A DNA stretch of 64,000 bases from Actinomyces lilanjuaniae. Its GTDB lineage: Bacteria; Actinomycetota; Actinomycetes; Actinomycetales; Actinomycetaceae. Each line of letters begins with the position of its first letter. Within the stretch, counting starts at the first letter, position 1. Positions 30,749 to 39,924 of this stretch are shown piece by piece. Location of the stretch: assembly GCF_003606385.1 (NCBI RefSeq), contig NZ_CP032514.1:2728001-2792000 (forward strand), read 5' to 3'. The translations under genes were made by a program, and so were the position numbers. The notes under the pieces were generated by a model. That model searched no databases, was not told where the DNA came from, and saw only the letters and a program-made list of their open reading frames with translations.

Positions 30749-30769
30749 TCTGAGTCTGCCCGACTCAAC
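30749..30769. promoter_or_regulatory. HAIR element 3 upstream of dnaK
   Basis: TCTGAGT-N7-ACTCAAC, again starting exactly 27 bases after element 2. The regular 27-base phasing argues for cooperative HspR binding. Confidence 0.75.
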
Positions 30770-30995
30770 TCTAGGGCCGGGTGTTCTATTCCGCCTCGCA
30801 GAGCATGACGCCTCTCACTCCCGCAACCCCCGCACCTGGTTCTCCCCATCGCCTCGCTCGCGACCTCCTTCCCCGTCCTCCCCAACCTTCCCGGCCTCCC
30901 CGGCTCCGTCAGGATCTGCTACGGCCTCCTCCCCTCACAGCAGACGCACACGGTGAACCTACGGGCGGCACACACCTGAGCGTCAGGGTTGCGCC

Positions 30996-32045
30996 ATGCA
31001 CAACAGCCCGCACGGCCCCGACCCGGACACGCCCGACAGCGCTCCAGCCACCCCGCCAGAAGACACGCCGCAGGCAGCTCGGACCATCATCCGGGCACCC
31101 CGGAGGCACGCACGTCGCCGTTTCCTGCTGGGAGGTGCCGCCGCCCTGGGCCTGGTCGCCACAGGGGCCAGCACCTGGGCTCTCAACCGCTTTGTCATCG
31201 ATCACGTCGAAGTGGACGACGTCTCCGCCTACGAGGCGCGCAACAGCTCGGTCACCTCCTCCGGAGCCTCTGTGAACGCCGAGTCCGTCAGCGTGACCGA
31301 GACCGGCTACTCCTCCTCCGCCACCAGCATTGAGACCCACCAGGTCACTACCGGGTCCGGGGCGCAGGCGGTCACCTACTACGTCGCCGACGTCAGCCTG
31401 TCCCACGCCACTACCCTGCGCAGCGCCTTCGCCAAGAACTCCTACGGCACCAACATCACCGCCAGGCCCAGCGAGATCGCTTCTCAGCACAACGCCGTCC
31501 TGGCGGTCAACGGAGACTACTACGGCTTCCGCACCGACGGGATCCTCATCCGCAACGGCACCGTCTACCGTGACAGCGGCGCGCGTGACGGCATGGTCTT
31601 CTACACCGACGGCCGCGCCGAGGTCTATGACGAGACCAGTACCGACGCCCAGACGCTCCTGGCCGCGGGGGCGTGGAACACGCTGTCCTTCGGTCCCGCC
31701 CTGGTCAAGGACGCCGCGGTCCTGCCGGGTATCGACTCCGTCGAGGTGGACACCAACGTCGGCAACCACTCCATCCAGGGCGAGCAGCCCCGCACGGCAG
31801 TGGGGTGGGTAGGGACCAACCACCTCGTGCTCGTCGTGGTGGACGGCAGGGACCGAGGCTACTCCCGCGGAGTCACCATGACCGAACTCGCCCAGATCAT
31901 GGTGGACCTGGGGTGCCAGGCCGCCTACAACCTCGACGGAGGAGGCTCGTCCACCCTGTACCTCAACGGCTCGGTCCTCAACCGGCCCTCCAACGGAGGG
32001 GAGAGAGCCACCTCGGACATCCTCTACATCGCCAACGGCTCATGA
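30996..32045 (+). CDS. Secreted/membrane-anchored phosphodiester glycosidase (NAGPA family)
   Basis: A 349-residue protein with a long basic N-terminus, an RRRFLLGGAAALGLV segment that resembles a twin-arginine or signal-anchor sequence (about residues 40-60), a Ser/Thr-rich linker and a NAGPA (DUF2233) domain: AVLAVNGDYYGFRTDGILIR, RTAVGWVGTNHLVLVVVDGR and the hallmark YNLDGGGSSTLYLNG near the C-terminus. The family cleaves N-acetylglucosamine phosphodiesters or related bonds in exopolysaccharides. Only one base separates it from the downstream glycosyltransferase gene, so both probably act on the same surface glycan. No ribosome site is evident at 30996; the gene may be leaderless or start slightly later. 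Confidence 0.85.
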   Translation: MHNSPHGPDPDTPDSAPATPPEDTPQAARTIIRAPRRHARRRFLLGGAAALGLVATGASTWALNRFVIDHVEVDDVSAYEARNSSVTSSGASVNAESVSVTETGYSSSATSIETHQVTTGSGAQAVTYYVADVSLSHATTLRSAFAKNSYGTNITARPSEIASQHNAVLAVNGDYYGFRTDGILIRNGTVYRDSGARDGMVFYTDGRAEVYDETSTDAQTLLAAGAWNTLSFGPALVKDAAVLPGIDSVEVDTNVGNHSIQGEQPRTAVGWVGTNHLVLVVVDGRDRGYSRGVTMTELAQIMVDLGCQAAYNLDGGGSSTLYLNGSVLNRPSNGGERATSDILYIANGS

Positions 32046-32046
32046 C

Positions 32047-33330
32047 ATGGCTGCGACAACCATGACGACAACCACGACGACAACCACGCCGGCCCTGGTC
32101 CCCACGTCCCCGTGTACCACCCCACGTACCAGCCCCCAGCAGGCGGCGGCAGGTCTGCCTGCGGCCTCCCCCCAGCCGGGCCAACACCCCCGCCTCCAGG
32201 ACCCACAGCGGGACCCGCGCCCGGAGGGAGAGCAGACCCCGGTAGCCACTCTGGTAGTCCTGATCCCCGCCTACCGTCCGGACCGCCGCCTCCCCGACCT
32301 GGTGCGTCAGGTGCTCCACAGGTGCTCCGGCTGCGCGGTCCTCGTCGTGGACGACGGGTCCGGCCCCGACTACGCCGAGGTCTTTGCCACCGTCCGGTCC
32401 CATGGCGCCCACGTCGTCACCCTGGCGCGTAACCGGGGCAAGGGCGAGGCCCTGCGCAGCGGACTGGCACGAGCCTGCGACCTGTGTCCCCAGGCGGACG
32501 TCGTGTGCGCCGACGCCGACGGCCAGCACAAGCCAGAGGACATTGCCGACGTGGCCTCGCGTGTACGCCACAGCAGGCACATGACCCTGGGGGTACGCCG
32601 GTTCCGTGGGCCGGTCCCCCTGCGCAGCCGGGTCGGCAACACCGTGACCTCCCTGCTGCTTCGTGCCGTTACCGGGTGGAGGCTGCACGACACCCAGACC
32701 GGCCTACGCGGCTACCCGGCAGGACAGCTGGCCTGGCTTCAGCAGGTCGGCGGCAACAGGTACGAGTACGAGCTGGCCTTGCTACTGCGAGCGCACAGGC
32801 TAGGCCTGGACGTGGAGCAGGTGGAGATCGCCACCGTCTACGAGCCGGGAAACACCTCCAGCCACTTCAGGCCGCTGCGTGACTCGTTCAGGGTCTACGC
32901 ACCGCTTCTGGCCTTCACGGCCACGTCCCTGGCGGGGTTTTGTATCGACTGGCTAGTGGTCGTGGTGCTTCACGCGCTGACCGGTCGCCTCCTGGGACCG
33001 GTGGTAGCGGCGCGCCTGATCAGCGCTACCGCGAACTACCTCATGAACCGTCGGGTCTTCGGGGCCGGGCAGGCAACGACGAGAAGCACCGTGGCGCGCT
33101 ACGCCGTCCTGGCCTGCAGCCTTGTCGCCGCCAGCTACCTGCTGCTGCTCGCCCTGACCGGGATCGGGATACCTCTGGGCCTGGCCAAGGTCCTTGCGGA
33201 CAGCACTGTCTACGTCACCAGCTACCTGGCTCAGCGTCACCTGGTCTTCGGGCACCCTCCGACCGGAGGCGCTCCGCGACAGCCGGGGCACGTACGGAGA
33301 AAAGAGTCTGCAACAAGCATGCGTCAATGA
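32047..33330 (+). CDS. Bifunctional GT2 glycosyltransferase-GtrA membrane protein
   Basis: A 427-residue fusion. After a Thr/Pro-rich N-terminus of about 70 residues, a family 2 glycosyltransferase domain starts at VVLIPAYRPDRRLPDLVRQV, with NRGKGEALRSGLARA and the D-x-D motif in VCADADGQHK. From about residue 275 there are four hydrophobic helices of a GtrA domain (YAPLLAFTATSLAGFCIDWL, ARLISATANYLMNRRVFG). GtrA proteins move lipid-linked sugars across the membrane. The fusion suggests one protein that charges a polyprenyl-phosphate sugar and translocates it. It directly follows the phosphodiester glycosidase gene. Confidence 0.88.
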   Translation: MAATTMTTTTTTTTPALVPTSPCTTPRTSPQQAAAGLPAASPQPGQHPRLQDPQRDPRPEGEQTPVATLVVLIPAYRPDRRLPDLVRQVLHRCSGCAVLVVDDGSGPDYAEVFATVRSHGAHVVTLARNRGKGEALRSGLARACDLCPQADVVCADADGQHKPEDIADVASRVRHSRHMTLGVRRFRGPVPLRSRVGNTVTSLLLRAVTGWRLHDTQTGLRGYPAGQLAWLQQVGGNRYEYELALLLRAHRLGLDVEQVEIATVYEPGNTSSHFRPLRDSFRVYAPLLAFTATSLAGFCIDWLVVVVLHALTGRLLGPVVAARLISATANYLMNRRVFGAGQATTRSTVARYAVLACSLVAASYLLLLALTGIGIPLGLAKVLADSTVYVTSYLAQRHLVFGHPPTGGAPRQPGHVRRKESATSMRQ

Positions 33331-33431
33331 GGTCTCAGGGTTCTGTATCCCTGTAGTGCCCTGTCATCCAGGTATCCGGAAGCAGACAACGAGCTTGCCT
33401 GGACACACCTCATCCCTATAAGAATTCGGGC

Positions 33432-34238
33432 ATGACAAGACGTTCTCCCATGCGCCTGCGCTGCACCGCGGCCTTACTCCTTGCCTCTGCGGCGCTGCTT
33501 CTCACCTCCTGCGACGCTCACATCACCATGACGATCGACGGGGACAAGGACACAGTTCGCTCCTCGGTCGTGGTGTGGGACAGCGCGCTGTCGGAGACGG
33601 ACTGCTCGGCGGAAGGAATGTCCGACATGCTGGGCGCCACCGCCCCCCTCCCTGACACTGCCGAGGAGACGGCCTTCACCTGGACCGACCACCAGGGCCA
33701 GCCCGCCTGCCAGATCACCAGCGCTGACGTCCCCCTGGATGAGATGGACGCCAGCACGACGGTGTCTCACGAGGAGGGCAGCTACGTCGTCGAGCTCGAC
33801 CGCGGGACAACCTCTCGAGAGACCATCGAGTCGTTCTACGGACCTATGGACGTCAGCCTCACCATTACCTTCCCGGGAGAGGTGACTGAGGCCTCCGGGA
33901 ACGCTGAGATCGACGGGAGCTCAGTCACCTGGTCGGACGTCCTTGAGGAGGAGGGCACGCTGCGCGCCCAGGCCGAGGACTCCTCGTTCTCGCCACTGCC
34001 GTGGGTGGCTCTGGGCGGGGTAGCGCTCCTGGCCGTGGTCGGGGCCGTGACCACCACCATCCTCCTACGCCGTAGAAGGAGGCATCGGGCAGCGCCAGCC
34101 AGCCCGGAGCCGCCCGCAACGGGGACGGCACCCTCCGCACAGCCTGGCCCGCCACCTCTCCAGCAGCCTGCTGCCAACCAGGACCAGCAGCCGCCTGCTC
34201 AGCCGCAGCAGCCTCACCAGTACACGAGCCAGGAGTGA
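33432..34238 (+). CDS. LppM-like (DUF3153) lipoprotein with C-terminal membrane anchor
   Basis: A 268-residue protein with a lipoprotein signal (LLLASAALLLTSC), a beta-rich extracytoplasmic domain beginning DAHITMTIDGDKDTVRSSVV, a transmembrane segment near residues 197-217 (WVALGGVALLAVVGAVTTTI), a basic stop-transfer run RRRRRH and a cytoplasmic Pro/Gln-rich tail. This matches LppM-domain proteins, which in mycobacteria bind lipids and affect envelope composition. A second in-frame ATG lies six codons downstream. A strong hairpin terminates the gene. Confidence 0.8.
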   Translation: MTRRSPMRLRCTAALLLASAALLLTSCDAHITMTIDGDKDTVRSSVVVWDSALSETDCSAEGMSDMLGATAPLPDTAEETAFTWTDHQGQPACQITSADVPLDEMDASTTVSHEEGSYVVELDRGTTSRETIESFYGPMDVSLTITFPGEVTEASGNAEIDGSSVTWSDVLEEEGTLRAQAEDSSFSPLPWVALGGVALLAVVGAVTTTILLRRRRRHRAAPASPEPPATGTAPSAQPGPPPLQQPAANQDQQPPAQPQQPHQYTSQE

Positions 34239-34244
34239 CGGGCG

Positions 34245-34290
34245 TCCTTCTGGTAGGCCGCCCGCTTCCAGAGGCGGCCTACCAGAAGGA
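34245..34290. terminator. Strong hairpin between convergent genes
   Basis: TCCTTCTGGTAGGCCGCC, a ten-base loop and the exact complement, 18 perfect base pairs. It lies between the rightward LppM-like gene and the leftward TadE-like gene and should stop transcription from both sides. Confidence 0.8.
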
Positions 34291-34346
34291 GGGCGCCCAC
34301 CAGGCCGTCGCCACTATGGTGGCAGTGACAGCAGCCAGAGGAGCGC

Positions 34347-34872
34347 TCAAAGGCCGGGGAGCGCGTTGAGGGGGCCGGCCCGGGCCTGGGCCTGGGCGTG
34401 ACGAGGAACTCCTAGGACCTCCACCGGTACCGTGACACTCACGGTCACGTCCTCCCCCTTGACAGTGCACTCACCCAACCGGGCACCGTTGGCCCCCGCC
34501 ACCCGCTGGGCCGCGTCGCAGGGATCTCCCGGTGCAGTCACCGAGGAGACGACCGTGGCACCTGCGAGCGCCGAGAGGTCGGCAGCCGTCCGCGCCCGGC
34601 CCGAGGCCGCCTGGGCCTGGGCGAGACCGATGACGCCAAGAGCCAGGACCAGAAGCACCCCCACCACCCCCAGCGCCGTCACGGTCCCCGCCCCGCGGTC
34701 GTCCTCGTAGACCCGGCGCGGCGCCACGGACCGCAGAGGTTCCTGCCAGCGCCTCCACCAGTACCTCCACCGGCACTCCCGCTGCGGTCCCGGCCGGGGC
34801 ACTGGAGGAGGCTGCCTGTGCCTCCCGGGCTCCTGCCTTCCGAGGACTCCTACGGCTGCCCTCACGGAACAC
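34347..34872 (-). CDS. TadE-like pilus protein of the Rv3654c type, one frame break
   Basis: The C-terminal frame shows DDRGAGTVTALGVVGVLLVL, a charged leader followed by one hydrophobic helix, then ASGRARTAADLSALAGATVV with a Cys-containing tail, the layout of secretion-related TadE-like proteins (Rv3654c type). The upstream frame begins GTG 34872, overlapping the previous gene by 11 bases, and changes near 34720. It is the last of three small pilin-type genes. Start assignment is uncertain because the first 50 residues are low complexity. Confidence 0.65.
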
Positions 34873-35272
34873 CCGGTTCCGTGTAGGCGCAGGCCCGGGA
34901 GGTGACTGTCAGCCCCAGGACCGAGAACGGCCCGGACACGGGCCGGGAGGCGGTGACACACGTCAGCTCACCGGTCTCGACACGCAGGCTCACCCTGTCC
35001 GCTACGGCCTGGGCCGGGCCCTCCACGTCCTGGGCACCCACGGCGGCCTGGCGGGCCGCGGTCCGGGCGGCGTCGGCCACCCGCATCTGGGCCAGGCCGG
35101 CGCTCACCGCGGACAGGGTCAGGAGCAGCACAAGAAGGACAGCAGGCAGGGACACTGCCAGCTCGGCAGTCACCATGCCCCGCTCTTCCCGCCACCTCGG
35201 GACCTGCCTCCCTGTCTGCTCCCGGGGCCGGAGGACCCCGGGGCCGGTCTCCCTGGGGATGAAGCCACACAT
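34862..35272 (-). CDS. TadE-family pseudopilin (Rv3655c type)
   Basis: A 136-residue protein with WREERGMVTAELAVSLPAVL, giving a basic leader, a T-A-E motif and a hydrophobic helix, followed by a domain with two cysteines (GELTCVTASRPVSG and TSRACAYTEPG). ATG 35272 lies five bases after the upstream stop, and translation is probably coupled. In Mycobacterium and Streptomyces the same gene follows DUF4244 and TadB/TadC genes; here the TadABC genes are absent locally. Confidence 0.75.
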   Translation of the reverse strand: MCGFIPRETGPGVLRPREQTGRQVPRWREERGMVTAELAVSLPAVLLVLLLTLSAVSAGLAQMRVADAARTAARQAAVGAQDVEGPAQAVADRVSLRVETGELTCVTASRPVSGPFSVLGLTVTSRACAYTEPGVP

Positions 35273-35276
35273 CGCA

Positions 35277-35525
35277 TCAGCCCACGGACAGGGCCGACTC
35301 GATCAGGGCCTGCAGCGCCCCGGTGAGGCTACCGGAGCGGATCAGGGCCAGGAGCAGGCCTGCGAAGGCGGCAGCCGCCAAGGTGCCGACGGCGTACTCG
35401 GCAGTCGCCATGCCTTCCTCGCCATGCCTGCTCCCCCTCATGACAAGAGCCCGAGGGGCTGACTGGCTCAGCCCGGGCCGAGTCAGAATGAGGCACGCCC
35501 ATAACGTGCCCAGCGTCCTGCGCAT
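35277..35525 (-). CDS. DUF4244 small pilin-like protein (Rv3656c type)
   Basis: ATG 35525 follows AAGGAGGA closely and gives 82 residues; the open frame extends far upstream but without ribosome site or family similarity. The core MATAEYAVGTLAAAAFAGLL, then SLTGALQALIESALSV, is the DUF4244 signature of small Flp-like proteins. It is the first of a three-gene pilin set. A Flp-type major subunit role is likely for this second set, but the partner ATPase and platform would have to be those of the 11-18 kb cluster or lie elsewhere. Confidence 0.8.
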   Translation of the reverse strand: MRRTLGTLWACLILTRPGLSQSAPRALVMRGSRHGEEGMATAEYAVGTLAAAAFAGLLLALIRSGSLTGALQALIESALSVG

Positions 35526-35731
35526 ACAGTCCTCCTTAGGTGCTTGGGGCGCGGTCGGGGCGCCCCGCGGGCACCGTGCCCGCTTCTCCAGGCTGAGCGC
35601 ATCGAAGGACGTCGTCCCTGCGCCGCCGTCGGCCCTGTGGAGGCTGCCCGCACGCACGCACCTGTGGTTCCCGGGACGCCCCGCGACACCGCGAGGAAGC
35701 AGCTCCTGCGGCAGGAACGACACCGGGCTTC

Positions 35732-36643
35732 TCAGACAGGCCCCCCGACAGGATGCTGACCGGCACCTCGACGCCCTGCCGCTGCCTGCCGCGCCAGCCA
35801 GCGGTCCACGGCGTCGTAGAAGGCGCTGGGGCAGGAACGCCGTACCTGGTGCCCCGCCCCGGGGACAAGGACGGTCTCCACCCACGGACTGGCTATGGCC
35901 TCCACCACCGCCAGCCCCTCCCGCCCCACACGGGCGCTTCCCGGGCGGTCTCCTGTCACCAGCAGGGTCGGCACCCTCAGCGCCGCAACCGCCTCCCGCC
36001 ACGGCAGCGCCGGGGCCACCACCCCGCTGAGAAGAAACGCCGGGTCACATCGCTGGGACGCCCAGACCGAGGGCAGGACCTCTGCGTCGGGCAGCACCTG
36101 GGCACCGCGAGCCACCCCCGCCGCCGGGTCCGCAGCCTCGGCAGCACGCGCACGCTCCCGGGCGGCCCCCCGGACGGCCAGCTCCTCGGGGGTGCGCGTG
36201 CCGTAGAGGGCAGGGTCCTCCAGGACCACCCCCGCTACCTTCCCAGGACAGCGCACCGCCACCGCCATCGCCGTAGCCGCACCCATGGAGTGCCCGACCA
36301 GCACCGGCGCGCCGCCCCGGAAGCCAGCAGCCCCCTGCCCGTCCTCGGGTACGCCCCCGCCGACAGGAGCGGCCTGCGTCCCAGGTCCGCAGGAGTCTTG
36401 CAGCTCGTCGAGGACGCCGACGACGTCCTCGACGAGGACCTCCCCCGCCCGGGCCAGGTCCCCCTGCGTCCACCGGGGTGACAGCCCATGGCCGCGGGCA
36501 TCGACAGCCACCACCCGGTAGCCCAGCCCCGCCCAGTGCTCAATCGCGTCAGCCAGCGAGACAGCCGATCCGGTGACACCGTGCAGGAGAAGGAGGACCG
36601 GGCCATCGGCCGGACCGGACACGACACGTGCAAGACAGCTCAT
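35732..36643 (-). CDS. Alpha/beta-fold hydrolase
   Basis: ATG 36643 follows AAGGAGGA. The 303-residue protein has the oxyanion motif LLLLHGVTGSA, the RGHGLSPRW loop and the nucleophile elbow VLVGHSMGAATAMAV. Later it has TLLVTGDRPGSA and a final VLVPGAGHQVRRS that supplies the histidine. These mark a serine hydrolase of the alpha/beta family; substrate unknown. A glycine-rich insertion (about residues 100-120) precedes the nucleophile strand. Confidence 0.85.
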   Translation of the reverse strand: MSCLARVVSGPADGPVLLLLHGVTGSAVSLADAIEHWAGLGYRVVAVDARGHGLSPRWTQGDLARAGEVLVEDVVGVLDELQDSCGPGTQAAPVGGGVPEDGQGAAGFRGGAPVLVGHSMGAATAMAVAVRCPGKVAGVVLEDPALYGTRTPEELAVRGAARERARAAEAADPAAGVARGAQVLPDAEVLPSVWASQRCDPAFLLSGVVAPALPWREAVAALRVPTLLVTGDRPGSARVGREGLAVVEAIASPWVETVLVPGAGHQVRRSCPSAFYDAVDRWLARQAAAGRRGAGQHPVGGPV

Positions 36644-36689
36644 GACTCCATCCTCCTTCACCGAGCACAGCCCAGCACGAGGGAGGGGG

Positions 36690-38225
36690 CTACAGCACGG
36701 CCGACAGCAAGCGGCAGACGTTGTCCACGTAGCGACGGTACCAGGGCTCACGCGCCCACTCCTGGGCCGTCAGCTCGGAGGAGACGCGGCGGTAGCGCTC
36801 GTCGTTGGCCCGCAGCAGGTCGTCCATGTCCCCGCCGAAGGCAAGGAGCATCACCTCATAGTTCAGCGCGAAGGAGCGGTAGTCCATGTTGGAGGAACCG
36901 ATCACCCCCACCTCGTCGTCCACCGTCATGTACTTGGCGTGCAGCACCGTGGGAGCCGGGTACCTGTAGATCCTCACCCCTGCGGCCAGCAGCATCCCGT
37001 AGTAGGAGCGCTGGGCGTGGTTGACGACGAACTGGTCAGACTCCTTGCCCACGAACAGCTCCACCTCGACTCCCCGGTAAGCCGCAGAAGTCATGGCCGC
37101 CAGCAGGGCTTCGTCAGGTATGAAGTAGGGGCTGGTGATGGACACCCGGTGCCGTGCCCGTGGATGAGTCCGAGGAACATCCGCAGGTTAGGCTGGGTGG
37201 GGTACCCGGGCCCCGAGGGGACCAGCTGCATGGCATTGACGACCGCACCTGGCCGCCCCGGACGAGATGCCGGTGCACCAACCAGCGGGCCCGCCCCCCG
37301 CGTGACGCGGAGCTCGGGCCTGGTCGCTAAAGGCCATCTCCAGCTCTGCTAGCTGCTCGTCGGCCTCAAAGTACCAGTCCATCGCGAAGACAGCCTGGGC
37401 CTCCTGGACGATCTCACCGGTGACCTCGACCGACAGGTCGGCCCAGGTGCGCCCTGACCACCGGTTGCGCCGCAGCCGGTAGGTCGGGTCGATGACGTTG
37501 TGCGAGCCCACGAAGGCGCGCTCGCCGTCGACAACCAGGATCTTGCGGTGGTTACGCAGATCCGGACGACGCCATCTGCCCCGCAGCGGCAGCAGCGGCA
37601 TCATGAGGTGCCAGTGGATACCCGCGTCGCTCAGACGCTGGCCCAGGCTCCTCCACCCCGGGTACTTGCGGCTGCCCAGGTGGTCCAGGAGGAGCCGCAC
37701 CGTCACCCCGCGCGAGGCTGCCCGCTCCAGCGCTGCGAAGAAGCCATCCGTGACCTCGTCCCAGCTCATGATGTAGAACTCGACGTGGACGTAGGAGGTG
37801 GCGGCATCGACGGCACGCGCCATCTGCTCGTAGGTGCTGACCGCGTCAGTGTGGACAGCGACTACCTCACCGGTCACGCACGGCAGCCCTGTCAGCTCGC
37901 GGTTCATACGCAGCACTCCCGCCACGGCGCTGCTGGGAAGCGCGTCGGCTGGCACGTCCGGGACGGAGCGGGTATACCTCAGGGCGACCTCATTGACAGC
38001 GTTCTGCTGCTCCAGCCGCTTGCCGCGCACCCACGGGCTGCCGATAAGCAGGTACAGAGGAAAACCCACGACAGGAAGCAGAAAGATCAGCAGCAGCCAC
38101 GCTGTCGAGGACGACGGACGCCGGTTCTCTGGCACCACCCCCAGCGCGACCACCTTAATGAGGTACTCCACGACCACCCAGGACGTGGCGGCCCAGGTAG
38201 CCTGCGAGAGCAGCGGCAGTGTCAT
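36690..38225 (-). CDS. cls: Cardiolipin synthase (phospholipase D family), two frame breaks
   Basis: ATG 38225. Two N-terminal membrane helices (VVVEYLIKVVALGVV, LLLIFLLPVVGFPLYLLIG) are followed by two HKD motifs: HRKILVVDGERAFVGSHN and LHAKYMTVDDEVGVIGSSN. The enzyme condenses two phosphatidylglycerols to cardiolipin. The frame breaks near 37280 and 37150; the intervening piece (GAVVNAMQLVPSGPGYPTQP) is readable in a third frame, so nothing is missing. Repaired length about 511 residues, normal for Cls. It ends 46 bases before the hydrolase gene. Confidence 0.88.
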
Positions 38226-38380
38226 GGCCGCATAGTCTCACGAGGTCGGCGAGGCACGAAGCACCGGTGCGTACGGGACGCTCCCGCCGCGTGCACGCGT
38301 GCTCCGGTACGGCCTGACCGCCCTGCTCTCCCTCCCGGCTCCCCGCCTGCAGGAACCGGCAGCACAGGCACCGCAGATAC

Positions 38381-38405
38381 TGTCCAGGACACACTGTCCA
38401 GGACA
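38381..38405. repeat. Tandem palindromic 11-mers, candidate operator
   Basis: TGTCCAGGACA occurs twice with centres 14 bases apart; each is a perfect palindrome around a central A. Paired palindromes of this size are typical regulator binding sites. The nearest start is cls (38225, leftward), about 160 bases away. Confidence 0.5.
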
Positions 38406-38410
38406 CGGCG

Positions 38411-38450
38411 AGGGCCCGTTCCCGGTATGGACCAACCGGGGACGGGCCCT
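38411..38450. terminator. Stem-loop, probable terminator for the leftward gene at 38908
   Basis: AGGGCCCGTTCCCGGT pairs with ACCGGGGACGGGCCCT over 16 positions with one G-T pair and an eight-base loop. There is no T-run. Confidence 0.5.
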
Positions 38451-38907
38451 TCGCATCGAGGTCGCTTACCGGTTCCCATTCGGCAGCGGGTCCTCCTTCG
38501 CTGGGACGCCCAGACACATTCCCTTGGCTGTGGCCCGGACTCGGTGACAACCGGTCAGCAGTACTCCCCAGTACCTCGCGGCAGCCCCCGTCCAGCGGTG
38601 AGTAAAACTCTGCCGACATTCCCTGAAAGAATACTTAAAGGAACACTGAATATAGCCTGAAAAAGGGGCATCAAAACGGTGACGCCCTGCAACAAAACGA
38701 TATCCATCAATATCGGCGACAAGAATGACGCTCTTATAAGCGCCCTCACTATGTGCGCTCGCACCAAGAGACCCGAACCCCACCACTGCCGGCTGTCCCG
38801 GCGCGCCACCGCAGCGTCTACCGGGCCGGGTGACAGACCAGCCACAGGTCACAGACCCGCCTCACCAGGCCCCGCCTCAGGGACGCCGACGCGCCGCCCG
38901 CAGCGGT

Positions 38908-39924
38908 TCAGGAGGACCTGGACGGTGTCGGGTCACCAAAGAACGTACGAAAGTACCCGTAGAAGTTCCAGTTCCCCCAGGAGGTACAGCCGTCACCGCC
39001 GACAGACACCGCCTCGTTCGGCTGGAAGGGAGTGTAGTTGTACAGACCGGCCGTCGCCTGGTTGGCGACTGTCAACCGCGCGGAACCGCATTCAGCCTGC
39101 GGGGAGTACGAGACCTCGGCGGGCACACCCGCTACCACGTCGTATCCCCCGGGGTCCAGACGGTAGCGCTGGAACTGGGAAGCGGCCCCGTAGAGCTGAA
39201 GGAAGAAGCCGGACCACTGTCCGTCGCAGTCGGCGCCGTCGGGACAGCCGTAGCCCGCAGCGGCCTCGTAGTCACGTGCGCTGAGAGAGGCACCGGAGGC
39301 CGTCAACAGCCCCTGCTCCTTATGGACAAGAACCAGCAGGACCTGCGGGTTGACGTCACAGGCCCGGGCCACCTCCCACACCACCAGGGCCGCGCTGCCG
39401 CCTGAGGAGGCCGATACTGGGCGAGGACACCAGGACGACGGCTCCCGGTGCTCGATCTCGAAGGTAGCCTGCGCCAGGCACGGTGTCCCGTCCAGACCCG
39501 GCACGCAGCCGCTGTTGACCTCCGAGACGAAGGCCTCGACCTGGGCCAGGGACATCGCCTCGGAGTCGTAGAAGACCTCGTCGTCAATAAGTCGAGTGGC
39601 GTCAAAGCCCTCTGTGTCCGGGACAACCGGAGCGGGCCCGCCCGCCGGCTCCTGGCCCAGACCCACCTCCTCACGCCCCGCCAGCCGCAGCACGAGCAGC
39701 GCCACGAGGACCGTGACAAGAAAGGCACCGACCACGATCCCCAGCGGGCTGTGCACGAGCCCACCGGACCCGCGAGCCCCCCGGGACGGGCCGCGCCGGG
39801 AGGGCCGTCGGCGGTGCACCGCGCCCTGGCGTGAGGCGCGCAGCCGTCGCGGCTGGCGTGAGGAGCCCGCGCCGCGGGCCGTGCGGCGGGCCCGAGGGCG
39901 CGAGCTTGTGGAGGAGTGGGACAT
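38908..39924 (-). CDS. Secreted/anchored cell-surface protein of the actinobacterial hemagglutinin-like type
   Basis: ATG 39924 (MSHSSTSSRPRARRTARG); longer starts have no better site. A basic cytoplasmic N-terminus precedes one membrane helix (GIVVGAFLVTVLVALLVLRL, about residues 65-85). The extracytoplasmic domain shows VFYDSEAMSLAQVEAFVSEV, VARACDVNPQVLLVLVHKEQ with the phrase KEQGLLT, YGCPDGADCDGQWSGFF and NFYGYFRTFFG, a pattern shared by secreted actinobacterial proteins sometimes labelled hemagglutinin. The Q-V-L-L-V-x-x-x-K-E-Q block recalls lysozyme-like glycosidase folds, so a wall-active role is possible. Six cysteines suggest disulphides. Confidence 0.75.
   Translation of the reverse strand: MSHSSTSSRPRARRTARGAGSSRQPRRLRASRQGAVHRRRPSRRGPSRGARGSGGLVHSPLGIVVGAFLVTVLVALLVLRLAGREEVGLGQEPAGGPAPVVPDTEGFDATRLIDDEVFYDSEAMSLAQVEAFVSEVNSGCVPGLDGTPCLAQATFEIEHREPSSWCPRPVSASSGGSAALVVWEVARACDVNPQVLLVLVHKEQGLLTASGASLSARDYEAAAGYGCPDGADCDGQWSGFFLQLYGAASQFQRYRLDPGGYDVVAGVPAEVSYSPQAECGSARLTVANQATAGLYNYTPFQPNEAVSVGGDGCTSWGNWNFYGYFRTFFGDPTPSRSS

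Larger units (their letters stand above)
38226..38907. other. Intergenic stretch with tandem palindromes and a hairpin
   Basis: No supported gene in about 680 bases. It holds two copies of TGTCCAGGACA at 38381-38391 and 38395-38405, a hairpin at 38411-38450, and an AT-rich segment (38620-38760) that may carry promoters. Open frames here lack family features and ribosome sites. Confidence 0.5.

Noticed and set aside
38466..38852. Small leftward open frames in the gap before cls
   Set aside because: No ribosome site, no hydrophobic or family pattern, and they overlap the palindromes and hairpin.
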